DNA of 64,000 nt, from NCBI GenBank assembly GCA_018881555.1, contig JACAXG010000050.1, forward strand, positions 868,001-932,000, given 5' to 3'. Origin of the DNA: Amblyornis subalaris (taxonomy: Eukaryota; Chordata; Aves; Passeriformes; Ptilonorhynchidae). Each line of letters opens with the position of its first letter. Within the stretch, counting starts at the first letter, position 1. Both the position numbers and the translations under genes were made by a program. Positions 1 to 13,300 of this stretch are shown in pieces. A model generated the notes under the pieces. The model did not search any database, was not told the origin of the DNA, and was given only the letters and a program-made list of their open reading frames with translations.

Positions 1-808
1 CACCCCAGAGGGCTGTGCAGCCCTTCAGAGGCACCTCAACAGGCTGGAGAGATGGGCAGAGCAGAACCATCTGAAGTTCAACAAAGGCACGTGCAGGGTC
101 CTGCACCTGGGGAGGAATAACCCCCTGCACCAGCACAGGCTGGGGACTGATCTGCTGGAAGGCAGCTCTGTGGAGAAGGACCTGGAGGTCCTGGTTGACA
201 ACANGCTGTCCATGAGCCAGCAGTGTGTCCTTGTGGCCAAGAAGGCCAANGGTATTCTGGGATGCATCAGGAAGGACATTGCCAGCAAGTCGAGGGAGGT
301 GGTCCTGCCCCTCTTCTCAGCCCTGGTGAGGCCACATCTGGAGTGCTGTGTCCGGTTCTGGGATCCTCAGTACAACAAAGACGATTAAGGGACTGGAGGA
401 TCTCTCTTACAAGGAAAGGCTGAGGGAGCTGGGCCTGTTCAGTCTTGAGAAGAGATGACTGAGATGGGACTTCATCAATGTCTGTAAGTATCTGAAGGGA
501 GGGTGCCAAGATGATTGAGCCAGGTTCTTCTTGGTCATGCCAAACAATAGGATGCAAAGGGCAGAAACTGATGCATGAGAAATTTCATCTGAATATGAGG
601 AAGAACTTCACTGTGCAAATAACTGTGCAGTGGAACCGACTGCCCAGAGAGGTTGTGGAGTCTCCCTGACTGGAGATATTCAAGAACTGTCTGGATGCAA
701 TTCTGTGCAATGTGACCCTCTGCAGGGATGACCCTGCTTGAGCAGGAAGGTTGGACCAGACAACCNACTGTGGTTCCTTCTAACCTTANTCATCCTCTGT
801 GATTATGT
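1..808 (+). mobile_element. CR1 LINE fragment, left end cut by window edge
   Basis: This is the 3' part of a chicken-repeat-1 (CR1) non-LTR retrotransposon in plus orientation. It covers the C-terminal end of ORF2 and the 3' UTR. The ORF2 part shows the usual CR1 run from the cysteine/histidine-poor tail region ([11 protein letters not shown], about 330-360) to the conserved LFSLEKR-like segment near 435. The 3' UTR carries the short CR1 palindrome CCTGCTTGAGCAGG at 733-746, and the copy ends near an ATTCTGTG-like tail (about 790-808, here with Ns). Several frameshifts and stops show it is dead. The upstream part lies outside the window, so full length is unknown. Confidence 0.9.
170..388 (+). 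pseudogene. CR1 ORF2 C-terminal remnant
   Basis: A 72-residue open stretch inside the CR1 copy. It encodes part of the ORF2 region downstream of the reverse transcriptase core: EKDLEVLVDN, then [10 protein letters not shown], then [12 protein letters not shown]. These blocks align with the ORF2 remnant of the better-preserved CR1 copy at 37627-38370. The frame ends in a stop at 386-388, where an intact element would continue with a KKDIELLE-like stretch, so the coding potential is lost. Confidence 0.8.
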
Positions 809-3800
809 CCATGATAAATACCAGTGCTTCCCAAAAAACACACACACACATAATAGATGCAATTACTAAGGACCCAGCTAGAAGAAAATAGTGCAGGAAA
901 CAATGCTGCAAGTTTTGTTGGTTTGGGTTCCTTTTAAGCCTAAATGTTAGCCAGGTAATACAGTGAAGGAAGACACTATCAACTTCATATTACCCTGTAT
1001 TCATCAGTAGCAAAGATTTTGATTCAACAACTGTGTCAGCATTTACCATTTCAAAACAGAAAAAGTAAAATAAAGAGAAAGAACAAAAGCTGCAAGAAAT
1101 GTAAAAGCAAGGTCATCCTATAGTACTTCTGGTAATGCAGCAATGCCTNTTTTAGGGGATTAGGAAAACACATAACTGTGACTGAATACTAGCAGGTAAC
1201 TGGACAAAGGGGGTTTTTTTGTATCATTATGATTAAAAGTCCTAAATTTTGTTGCTATTTCAGCTTCAGGAACTTGTGGTTTTAGAACCAACCACAGACA
1301 AATGTCTGCCTGGTGAGCACATGTGAATTGTCCCAAGCAGAGTGAGATGTCCTACTCAGAAGTGTCTGGGTAGTCATCAGTACTGGCAGCATATGCAACA
1401 CTGGGGAAAAAAGGGGGAGTGGGAGGAGGGAAAAACCCACAAAATAAAACCAGATTTCTGCTAGCTGTCCATGAGGCTGATTTTCTTTCTCCCAACCTGG
1501 TTTTGAAGAATGCTACAGTCAGGGGGTGGAAGGAACGGATACAAGGAGAAGAGCTTTTCTGGAAAGGACTGATAATCCTCCTATGAATCTAAAAAATGTC
1601 TCTCTGCAAAAGTGAACTAAGTTGAAAAGATACTTGGTCTCCTTCTCAGTGCTTCTCAGCTTTTCAGCACAAGATAAAGAGGTCTAAATAGGCAAGTCAG
1701 TTCTGCTTGCATATGAACATTTTGTCCAGCAAGCAAAACCAGCCTACATTTAACTTTATTCTTCTGTGTAGAAGGCAGCTGTTACACTCCCGTTTGGCAG
1801 CATTTCATTCAGGAGAAAACAGCAGACTTCTGCCCTTGGGAAACTAAAAGCTAAATCTGAAGGGAAGCAGTGGCTTGAGCAAAAGTCTTCATTTGTGACC
1901 ATCCCTCAGCCTGCTGGAAAGGAGGAAAGTCAACACAAGAATGGGGAAAGTTCAGCATTTAAACACAATAGCTCATTTCGTTGCTTCCTCACTGGAGAAT
2001 CGATACTACAAAAGACTATTTTGCAATGAACAGCCTCCATTATATTTTTGTTGTGTGCATTACAACAGAACATAGAAATCTCATCCAAGACCAGTGCCTG
2101 ACTAAGCAACACAACTTCAAATGTTTGTAGACTGACTTGGTGACCAACATATGGCAGGACCAGAACTGAGCTCAGAGGGGAAGTGAGTTACTGGAGGTCA
2201 GAAACTAACTGAGAATGGACTGTTTCCAACATCTTTCAATTGCACTGCATGGCACCAATACTCTTCTTTTTGCTAAGCAATACAGATTTTTTGCCCTTAG
2301 GCAAGCTTTTCTTTAAAAACATTATACTTTTGTAAATGAAAATTGTTTTGCATGAAAATTTCCAATATAGTTTCCCTNTGTTTTGACAGAACACAGATGG
2401 AGTTAGGAGCTTTATTTCTTTGTAGCTTCAAACAACACACTACTTGTAGAACACACAGCTCGTTTTCTAGCCCNCAATAAGGGAGAAGAGCATTAATCTT
2501 CAATGTATGTTCATTACTGTACTTGCACCACTCTGAAAAGAGAGCATTTGGATGAGTTCTGTTCTAGAAGAAAACAGATCTCTAAAGCATCATTAACGCG
2601 CTCAAAAGAATTTCTGCTTCCTTCTCTTAATGACCAGAAAAATGCAAATACTTCTAAAAATCAACAGGTGGCATGTAATCTTGAATATAAGAAACACTAG
2701 ATTAATCAGCAGAGAAGTAACATTTAAATTTTCCAGATTTTCTGGTAGTTTCAGATAGTTTCATTCCTTCAGGCTCTCTATCAAGATGCTATCCTCAGTT
2801 ACCACATTATAACTCTGAAGTGGTCATGTTCCTGTTTGAAAAATCTAAAATGTTATTGATGGTCTAGTCTCCATATTATGAATTTCTGTAAGCCAGTATC
2901 CTATTTACAGAGCTGAAACACAGATGGTTCAAATAAGAACTGCTCTTATCGCGATATCCCGCAGGCTAATCTTTCTATTAGGTAGTATGCAAATTCCCAT
3001 ACAAACAAAATTTCAGCTATGTATCCCACTGCTTTCCAATATGTCACTTGTAAGAACCATTCCAGCTGTATTCTGATAAAGTTGTCTTAGAAATGGCACA
3101 GATTTATTGCTTTGAGCGCTTTGCATTGACATTTATCTCTGCTTAAACTTGCCTGACAAAGCATCCTATTTAGTCCTATTGACTAAAACTTGCAGCAGTT
3201 CTGGGGCCAGAGTGCAGAAAACCTATGCTAATGAGCAAATAAAACAAGTATTGACCCCATTCCGCCTGTTAGCAGCAACTAAGTCTGTGCCACACAAACA
3301 CATAACTAAGTGCCTTACCAGTGTTATTAGTTTCAGAGAAAAGCACTTTTTCTCCTCAGTGAGGCTAAATCTAGGGAATCCTCTCATCCTTTTCAGCCTT
3401 TTCTTCGGTTTATAAGCAACACATCTGACACTTCCTCACAATTAATTTTTTTCCTCTGCCAAATTTCGAACAGGTTGGATAGCNAGGCAGGTTTGAAACT
3501 TCTACTGCGTTACACTAAGTGTGTTTTCTTCTAGGGTACACAGGGAGGCATGAAAAACATTTCAGGGAAGGGGATGGGGCAAACAAGTCAATGGTATCAC
3601 AATTTAGAACAACAGGAGGTGTGAGTAGTAAAGGGGACGTTTAGGGTTACTGTGGTGGACTGGCACATTGAACACAGCCATAGAAAATCAGAGTTCAAGA
3701 GCTCTAATGTTCACATGTAATACAAGACACCTTGAAACAGCAGTGGGTCACCTCGAAGTTTTTAATACATTCTCTCGCCCAGGGTATAAGCTGGCCCAAC

Positions 3801-5226
3801 AGCTAAAAACTTCTTTGCACTACGTGTCAGTGGAAGTCACTGCTGCACGCCATGCATGGCATTATCCTTGGGTTGATCCTGTAAGATTTTGTATCCCCTT
3901 TTGTTCACAAACTTACTTGGAGAATTACAAGTTATCTTCTTCTTTCCCTAAGAACACCAGGCTTCTGCTTGGCTTACTTTTGCAGTTACTTTTTGTGGAT
4001 TAACTCATGGCCCATCAGAATCTATGTCTAATTACTTTTGTTTCAAATGTTTAACTCAGCTGTGGGCTTTGCTCTGAAAGGAAGCCTGTTCACTCAGGGT
4101 CTCTACAAGAAAAAATTAATGTATGCAACTGAAATGCAATTCAAACCTGTGAGGGCTGAGAAGTACAGCAACCACGTGCTCTGATGGGGTTTTGTCTCTG
4201 GTTTTGCAGGTCTATAAACAAAGATGACATTTGGAGTTCAAAACCTTCAGAGTCACATGGCTTCTTGGCTACCCTAGTCCAAGCATCAGTTGATGTCTTG
4301 ATGCAAGTTCTTAATTTAGGAACTATTTTGACCTTAGTTGTCAAGTCTTTTTCTAATATAAAAAAAGGAATTTTTATTTATTTCANTACACGTTTATTGA
4401 TATTTCCAAACTGACAGTAATATTTTTGACTGTCATAGCTGTCAAATGGACCAAAATAAATCATAGCAGCTTAAGAACTGTCAAAAGCACAAAACTTATG
4501 AGGTGCTATGAAGTCAGGAATACAAATAAAATTTTAATTAGATACGTACTATCAACAAAAAATGCTAAATACCTATACACTTCAATATCACTTTCTAGAT
4601 ATATTAGAAAACATATAGCACACAGAATGAATGGGCAAACTGCCATTTATGCACTGAAATTGGCAGTGTGTGTCACAACTAAAAGTAAATAAAAGACAAA
4701 TTTTCAGTGAAATGCTGCAGGATGACTTGTAGTACAGGAAATTTAACATCTAAATACTGGAAATTTACTCCATCCCTTCCACTTCACACTGCTGGTAACA
4801 TGTGGCTGTCCCACATCTATGTTCTTGTGGCTTTGATTCATGCTCAGATCAGTGATTTTCCCTCTGTCATTACACACAGAATGTAAATATTTGCTGTCTG
4901 TATTCTGGTTTACAGACTTGACCCATTATTGAATATGAAGGCTGTAATTCAATCATAGAAGGATCTGCTGCCATGTGCAAACTGGGATTTTATGTTTTAT
5001 GACTTAGGCTTTGCAGAGCAGCCGTCTTCCTACTCACCTCCCCCTCTCCCTGCCCATGACTGAATTATAGTTCTGTCTCTAATTGAAGCCTAGTATTATT
5101 CTATTTCTCTTCTGCTGAGAGAAAGACCAGAGCTATCATTCCGAATACACAGCAAGCCACAGGAGCCTGAATGAGGTACTCTAATGACAGGTCCTCCTCC
5201 ACAGCACATTTGCAGTCTTTCTGCTA
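809..5226. other. Unique non-coding DNA
   Basis: AT-rich sequence with no recognisable gene, RNA gene or mobile element. It holds a 12-bp CA run (839-850) just after the CR1 tail and short open frames of 60-110 codons with no family resemblance. Nothing here suggests a promoter. Confidence 0.6.
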
Positions 5227-5529
5227 ATTAATTTGATTTCCTTTGTCTAGACTAACATAATGCAGCAAGTTTTGCTCATTTAAAGGGAGATCGTTAGCCT
5301 TCCAGTTCTCTCCAAATGAGGAAGAAAGAAGAGTCAATAGACTGGAATCCGGGGGAGACTGACTGACTTTGTCCTTGACTACACCATTGCTTATGTTTTC
5401 ACTTGACCAAGACTTTGTCTCCAGGAGAACCCGAGACAGCACTATCATCAGAGGAGAGACTATAATCAAAATCAGATATGGTCGGTATGTGCATGGCAAG
5501 GCAGTGGCAGTTCCACAGAAGGGTTCTGT
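5227..5529 (-). other. Unassigned open frame with a hydrophobic segment; possible terminal exon
   Basis: About 100 codons are open on the minus strand, from a stop at 5530-5532 to a stop just before 5227. The frame has no ATG at its upstream end; the first candidate start is a TTG at 5497-5499. If real it would therefore be a spliced last exon. An AG directly overlaps the upstream stop (CATCATAG), which would place an in-frame exon start at 5529. The translation has a hydrophobic stretch (YLILIIVSPLMIVLSRVLL) followed by a polar, serine-rich tail ending in LLHYVSLDKGNQIN. That layout would fit a single-pass membrane protein with a short cytoplasmic tail. I do not recognise the family, and the pyrimidine tract before the AG is poor. 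A chance frame is the more likely explanation. Confidence 0.15.
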
Positions 5530-5559
5530 CTATGATGGACTGCAGTCAGCAGCTTTCTT

Positions 5560-8450
5560 CCTGGCAATCACTTGGCATTTGCTGTTCACAGCTCCTGACA
5601 TCCTCAGAGGGCTGAATAAACATGTAATTAAAAACACACACAAGCTTATTTCTTCGGATTCCCTTCACAGAAGGAAAGGAGATTCAGTAGTGTGCCACTA
5701 GACTAGTAAACCACAGGCAAAGCTAGTAATGGAGTTAAAGAAGTAACTCCTCACTATTTGGAAGGCAAGACCTACATTCACCAGTTTTGACAATGATTAA
5801 AACTTAGAAACTGGACAAAGTCTCAGAACTAAGCTGTCAGTCAAACACAGAACTTTGGAAATGGAGTCATGCATGATAGATGAAGACTTGGGTTTGAAAG
5901 TTCAGCCTTCTGAGTCATCTGGGCAGATCCAGTTTTAAAACCCAGCAAGAAAAGTGACAAGGAATCAGACATCATATAGGTGCCCTGTGGAGTGGAATGA
6001 GTTCAAACATTTCTTAGTAACAGCAGGGAGGATCTTCCTCTATGACAAAAGAAGGGAGGAAGCCAACAGGGGCAATCACCAACCCCTTCTGCTCACACAT
6101 CCACAGAAAAGTGCCAGAGCTCCCCTTCTGTAGACAGTTTCAGGATCGCTTCTATCCTTGTAGCCTCAATTGCATTTATAATTTTGCAGCATCAGAGGGG
6201 AAGGATTCCAACTTTGTGACTTTCTGGTTGAGGGGTTATTTTTTTGGCTCAAAGTGACTGGGGACCTTCTTTACTCAAACACAAGCAGAAGATAAACTGC
6301 ACCTGGAGGCTCTTTATTAACTTATTCTGACCTTGGTTTTCTACAGTGTTTGGCCACAAGCCATTCAAACTGTGTCACCACAGTTAAGGTTTGAGTATTT
6401 TTCCATTATTGACACTTTCAAACTCAGCAGAACTAGATAGTAAGTAAAACAAAAACTAAAGTTTCTTCTCTTTGGCTCTTTCAGAAAGCTGATTTCAGAA
6501 AGGTCAGGGAAGTATCTCGGAAAGACCCAGCCAACATCTAGCTATAAATTTCAGTGTGAGATTGCAAGCTCCATTTCTCTTCCAGGTCTATTCAAGGCCT
6601 CTTCCCCAGGTCTACCTGAGGCAGCTCTTCCTTGAATCTAGAGAAGAGATGACACTTNTGGTAATCTTGGGTGACCTCATGTTAATGCACAGAAGGACAA
6701 AGATACCAAGACCCCATTGTGTGTCAGTGCTTAATTNGATTGAGAGTAATGAACTGTCCAAGTGAAATGGCCAAGAGCTTCCCTTTGACAGGACTAGAAT
6801 ATGAGATACTAGCTAACAGGTCCATATGTGCCCAGTAAATGCAAGATTGATTGGGAAGAGGAGGAAAAAGTGATCAGAAAGGTCGCCCATTCAGGCTCGG
6901 TTTGGTTTCTTTTCTCCTAATACAAAATAGTCAGAGAACACAGCATTACAGTTTACACCATTTTACTAATCCTAACCACTTAGTACTGGTTCAGGCAATC
7001 ATCTATATCGCACTGAAGCAGCAAGAGAGTTTGATCAGATGAAGGTTTAGGCAAAGGACTTGTAATGCCTCAGCAACCAAATGCCATCTGTGCCACCCAC
7101 GAAGTCTCACTGTAGTTGATTATAGCCAAATAAAATCATCCCAAAGAAAATGCTCTGACCCATAGGTTTACTCTGGTTCCTAACAAGTGATCATACACAC
7201 AACTCACATATTCATTGATATGTAATTTAGACCACAAGTACAAAAAACATAATGTACCCATGAACTAGACTTTTCTAGATTTTTTTTTTCTATGTCTTGG
7301 CTAAACAGTAGACTTTTTAAAGAAGTTATAGATAATAAGGGATTAAGAGGACTGGAATCTTAAATAAGTAATGATGGAAAATATTTTCTGACACTATGAG
7401 AATTAGACACATTGAAAGTCTCATCTCGATATTGGAGGAAATACTAAGTCCTGGCCATTGGCNTATGTTTCCACTTAAGATCAGCTAAATTATTGGATTC
7501 TGAATTCTCCCTTATTTTTCTTCTCAAGAAGGAGGCGAAGTGAGCAAAAATTAGTTTTAAGATACTTTCAATGTAGAATTAATTAATCCCCAAAAGCCAA
7601 GAAGCCATTTCACAGAGTTAACATGAAACACATTTTTGTCTCTGTAATGGGAAAGCCCTAAAAATGGACGTTAATTTTAAACTANGGCCTTCAGGTGTTT
7701 TCAGTCTAAAAATGTCCATATCTCTTCCTGTGGAAAAGCATCTTTGAGAAAAAACGTTTTGATCAATACTTCTGAGAACTTTCATTCCCATTGTGTGAAG
7801 AGACAAAAATCTGCACTTACCACAATTCCTGTAGCATGATGGTCCTCAATGGGTCAATGATAACCACAGCCCCATGGGACTTTCAATGCTTGTATTTTGA
7901 AAGGAGGCTCAGTAAAGAATTTGGCTTAGGAAAACAAGACTATGCTTCCTCTCTTCCCTTATTTAGTTTCAGAACAACAGCTTTTGCTTTGAGTGATTAT
8001 TTCAGCTTCCATAATTTTTCTCCAGCACAAAATCATAGAGAAGCTTCATACATATCAGATCAGTGATTTGGGCAGCATAAGAACATGGTGACTGTCAGAG
8101 CAATGGAATGATAATTAGGAAAAACACTGTAAAAAATGCACCTAGCAAAGGTGATGCTAAAAGCAGCTCACCTGTCTGAAAATCTGCTAATTTGGTAAAA
8201 CCCCTTTTTCCTAGAGGATCCTAAGAAGCTCTTAATTAGCACAAAAACTGAACAGTACTAATTGCTACTTGGCAAAACTCTGCTTATTAAAAACATGGGG
8301 ACATTTGTGGCCATTTTTTCCCTTCTTTCCCACCCTCAAAATCAAACACTTTGTTTTACGACACGAATGACATGAAAAGCTACATCAAAGCAAGTGCACA
8401 TTTCTGTATCTACATATTTGTTATAAAGTTGAAGGGGAGGACTCTTAAGT
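5560..8450. other. Unique non-coding DNA
   Basis: No supported gene or repeat family. One isolated strong splice-donor look-alike lies on the minus strand (GTG then GTAAGT, exon side ending at 7821). The open frame before it is only about 20 codons long and has no convincing acceptor. Confidence 0.5.
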
Positions 8451-8456
8451 TCACCT

Positions 8457-8478
8457 AAAAAGAAAAAAAAAAAAAAAA
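8457..8478. repeat. A-rich run
   Basis: A run of A interrupted by one G. No recognisable retrocopy or SINE body lies beside it, so it is recorded as simple sequence. Confidence 0.9.
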
Positions 8479-8814
8479 GAGTGAGAATTAAATCATTAAA
8501 CTGTATGGTTTAAGCAGAATGCGAAATGGCACTGCAGACTTGAACAGGAGAGGAAGCAAGAGAGGTGCTTTTGGATTAATAGAAACAACCTAAGAATGCG
8601 AGCTACTGAGTGGATTTACAGCATAACTGTACAGAAGACATACAGAGCTCCTCTAGATGCTATAGTTTTAACAAGGTCCTCTCTATGACTATTCTCCACC
8701 CCCCATAAAAACTGAAATATTATTTGTTTAAAGCTCCTTGCCAAATTCACAGTAAAGCATCTAAGAGAAACAAGAGATTTAGAGACATATTAGATATAGG
8801 TGACAGGGACATAC

Positions 8815-8949
8815 CTATCCCTTGAATCAATGTGAGCAATCCAGAAAACACCTGTTCCCACACCTACAAAGCCTCCAGTTTCATTTTGGACTGTGACATT
8901 GCTTACGTCTCCATACACTACTGCTTCTGTAGGGTGCCCAGACGTACAG
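8815..8949 (-). other. Weak candidate internal exon, unassigned
   Basis: On the minus strand a CAG acceptor (exon start 8949) and a GTATGT donor (exon end 8815, GATAG before GT) bound 135 nt that is open in one frame. The translation is soluble and non-repetitive; it includes VVYGDVSNVTVQNETGGF and ends WIAHIDSRDR. 135 nt is an ordinary vertebrate exon length. I do not recognise the family, no neighbouring exon with matching phase was found, and chance frames of this length are common. This is a weak prediction. Confidence 0.15.
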
Positions 8950-8993
8950 CTGGGTAGGTGGTGATGCTGTCTTCTGCCACTCACACAGAACAC

Positions 8994-10290
8994 AGATGAA
9001 GTTTGGGAGCCTCTCAGCAGCTCTCCAACAGCCCCGCTTTGTCATGTGTGTTTCACATGCAGCCACCGAGTGGAAGATGAACAGCATGAACTGCTACCAG
9101 TCACCCAAAAATGTAGCCAGTGGGGCATGCTACTTATCTTTCTTGTAACAAGCGTTTCAACAACATCTTCCCTGTTTATGAATGTAAGCTCATGGTTTCA
9201 GTACACACATGAACTGGAGATAATTTGACTCACATTCCCCTCCCATCGTAAAAAAAACTGTCTAAAAATTGCCGAAAATGTTAATGAGGAAATGGAAAGC
9301 ACAAACAGGCATTTCCCATACTTTACAGTTAAAGCTGGGTTATTAGGTAGGGAATAAACACAAAATTCCTGGACCTAAAGGGAATTACAATACCATATCC
9401 AACATTTTTTTGATGTCATTAGGCTCTGAGGTTTGGAGGGTGAGGTCTTGATTTAAGCTCCTGAATTATATCATCCTCCCTGACACATTCACAAAGTCAT
9501 TTGTTCTAGATTTTTGAGTCCAAATTAAACTAATCACAGAATTAAAGAATTAAAACCTTTGCCTTTTCCCCTCAATTTTACATTCTGATTAGAATACTAC
9601 AGGATATTAGTTCAAATATATATTCCCATTACATACAGTCATTTTAGAATAGTACAACTCCACTTTCAGGTAGAGTAATGGCACATAGAAAACCCTGTAT
9701 CTGACCTTGGGAAATAACCAAAACAACAGTTAATGTCAGCTGGATATACTTCCGATTGCAGCCCATGCTCCTCTGAGATAAAGCTTAAATCATCTCATGC
9801 TGTCATCCAGTCCAGGGTGCAGTTTGAGTCCTTTAGACTGTGAGCCACAGTGCCTCTGCTCCTGATCTCACCTTCCCCCCCACCCAGGGCACAGGCATGT
9901 GTGCAGCCACNTAGTCAGCAAGAGGAGTTTGCTGATCCAGCCAGAAAGGGTTGGGGTTTTTTTTTTGTTTTGCCTGCAGGATCAGTGGTGCCGCTGGGCT
10001 CCTGTGCCAGTGCTGGGCTGCTCTGCCTTCCCAGCGCCAGCCTGGAGGCAGGCTGCCTCCAACCAGTGGCCATACCACACCCTGATACTTCTTCCAGACT
10101 GGGGCCTGGGAATGCTGTCACCCAACTTACCTGTTTCAGGGTGGAGGAGGCTAATGTAACTGGGAGGGTGTGGCTGATAAAGGCGGCGTTGACAGATGAA
10201 ACTGCATGCTTTGGCTTCCTATAAGAGATGTATGGTCCTTATACCTAAATGGCTTGATGTTAGTAGTACAGTCTGTACCACTGCAGTGAG
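8994..10290. other. Unique non-coding DNA
   Basis: No gene or repeat family recognised. The segment around 9833-10224 is locally richer in G and C and therefore open in several frames at once, which argues against any one of them being coding. Confidence 0.5.
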
Positions 10291-10294
10291 AAGG

Positions 10295-10349
10295 AATAAT
10301 AGTAGTAGTAGTAATAATAATAATGATAATAATAATAATAATAATAATA
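10295..10349. repeat. AAT/AGT trinucleotide microsatellite
   Basis: A 55-bp trinucleotide tract that starts as AGT units and continues as AAT units with one ATG-type interruption near 10323. It is a likely polymorphic length marker. Confidence 0.95.
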
Positions 10350-13300
10350 CAATAGAATGTGATGAGTAGTACCATTTCAGATGCCCGAGAGCATGGCAAA
10401 GATGTTTGTTTAGGCTGACACATCAGAGACAGACCCTGTGAGAGATGCATACTCCTCCACAGTGGCCACTGGAAGCCAGGTGAGAGATANGGTGTATTCG
10501 AACAGGCACATGTGCTAGNGCAACCAGCTCTCCATCAGAACCTCATTCTACTAAAAAGACACAAGAACTTGATTATGGCAAGTGTCTTAAACACTACAGC
10601 TCTTACTTACGACTAGATTTCCAAAAGAGGTATGCGCTGTTTATCTCAAGTCCTCAATGGATATGGGGTACTTAAAAAGAGGATCTTTTATCTTANCTTG
10701 AAAATGTGCTCTGCAACTGTAGTGCAAAACTAAATATTAAACATGGAAAAAGAAGCATGAAAATGTACTCTAACTTCTCCATCCTACTGTCTGACTTCTG
10801 AGTGTCTTGCCTTTTAAGTGCAAGGCTTCTACCGCCAAGACGTCGGGGTTTTAAGTGATCAAACACAACCACTGGTGACACTGCAAAGAAATTATCTACA
10901 TGATATATGAAACAATGATGCCTTCTGCTTCACTCCTTCTCCATTATCATACAACCCTTCACACCCTCNTTGTCCTAACATCTACCCTTGCTGGATTCTC
11001 CACATTTGATCCAGAATCTAGCCTGGAAAATTGTGGCAAGGTGGCTCTTTCTTTGTGTGAAGATGCTACATACCCATGCAATTAGTGCATTGAGAAATTA
11101 AAAAAAACTGAATTTAAGGACAAACAAACAAACAAGTAATGTGGTTTGGCAAAAGAAGTTGGAGGAAATACTCTTCCATTCTCTTTCCAGGTAACAGATA
11201 TGCCAGAATACTCATGAGACAGAACCAATNTGCTGCTTTCTAGCTTGAAAAAACAATCTGTCAGAAGCTATAATACATTTTGAATGCAAATATTTGTCCA
11301 ACCTCCCTTTCAGAACAGAGCACCAGAGCCATAACAGAAGTTGTTCACTTGTTCTGCTATTGAATTCACATGGATTTTTGCCNTCCTTAGGCAAAAGGAT
11401 AAGTTGTGCATGCACATAACATGGTAAGAAATGGAATGATGCTGTTAATACCTGAATGAGAAAAACACAAGACAAGTATTCAGGAGGACTCGTTCTGCAG
11501 AAGGCTGAAACAGAGTCTGTTCACTTGGTCAGATACTGTTTCTCAGGTGATGCCTTCAGTGCCAAAGAGCACCAGCTTGTACCTCTGCCACCCAGTCAAA
11601 GGGTACAGCAGCACAGTGACCAGCCGTACAAAGGGAACAGGCCTTATGCACAGAACCTGCTCATTAAGCTTCTCCCTTGTTACTGAACAAAGGCACCTTC
11701 GTTCTCCAAAAGCCTGGATGATTCTGAGAACCACGTGGGCTAAGGTTTTCCATTTAACTACAGCTGCTTTTATGCAAGAATAAATGTAATATAATTAATA
11801 GTCAACAGACAAGACTAAGCTCTCATGCAGGTATGGGAGCATTTTAGTAATTAGGACTCTGATTAAGACAGGGCAGCTTTAACACCGTAGAAGTTAAGCA
11901 AACACTTATTTGGCTTCCTGTATTCAGGCCCAGAAGCCTGTTAAAGTTACCAGACCTTAGAAGAAAAGTGTGATAATGTACCCTGCACACCAGCAAGTAA
12001 AAAGCACCAGGGAACACACTCTACCCACTAGTAATTAAAATTAAGACATGNTAATTGTATGGCAGTTGGGTAAGTTTGCAGTTTGGATCAGCTGGCATTT
12101 AAACAGGAAAAGGTGTCTGCCATGTTAAATGTATAGCTCTTATTTTTAATCAATTGCAAAGTAATATTTATTCTTCTTAAAGGAAGCCATAGNCTCTGTA
12201 CTACACTGACAGTTTTTTGTTAAATCAGCTTCCATAAACTCCCCAATTTTATATTGTTTTAGAGAGCATTGATTTCTCTTACAGTGGTCATCACAGTAAC
12301 ACATCTGTCCCAAAATGTTCCACAGTAGACAACAGACTTCTCTGCACGTGGAAATTAAAAAGAAATCCAAAAGCAGAAGCTTATCCAACTTATATGCAAA
12401 TCTCAGATCTATGACCACCACATTTCATGGTACACAGAGTTTGTAAAGGGCAAATCAAGAGTCTATTTTCGGCCCTGAAAACACAGGTGCACAAATACAG
12501 AATGGAAAGTAGGAGCTTATGAACTAGTTCTGTGCACCATGCTTTAGGAAAGCCATGCAGTCTTCTCGAGGGGAGGCAAGGAAGAAAGACAAGAACATTT
12601 ATATACACAGAAACTAAACATGGCAAAATTGCAGCAATCAGTGATCTTTAATACAAAGAAGCAAAGTCCAGGTGAGTGATGTCAATAGCTTTTAAATACA
12701 TAGAAGGCCACAGAAAAGAGTGAAATGATATGTTTTTACTCTTCATAGATTCAAACACAATAATGTTAGCAAATAAGATTTCAGACAATATTCCTATTAG
12801 CAAGCACCACGATACAAATAGTGAGGCATTGGAATTGATTTGCCTAAGTTTGTAGACTTGTCATCAGAATTATTAAGGAAAAAGTGACACAAAAGGAAAA
12901 AAAAAATCACATCTGCCATGGATTACAGTAGATGAAATGGATCCTAACAAGAAGGAGAAGAACCAGATGACTTCTCAAAGTTCCTTTAATTCCCTTTTAA
13001 GTAAACAGACATATATATATATATATTATATGGAACAATCATTATATGCCAAAGAACCATCTTTTTGATAGGTTGGGGGGGTTGCCTAGTTTTCTGTCAT
13101 CTCTCTTCTCATCTTCCTAGGCCTTTAGGTTTTGTGCTAGCTACCTCAGAAATAAATCATCACTCTTTTTGCTATGGGGTCACTGAACCACTGCTCAAAG
13201 CCACCCTGATGTTTAACACACTGCAATCTGCTAAATGTGAACCCATCAGGTTTATAACGCAGATACTATCAGATGGTTTCAGAATTAAAGGCTCAGTTTG

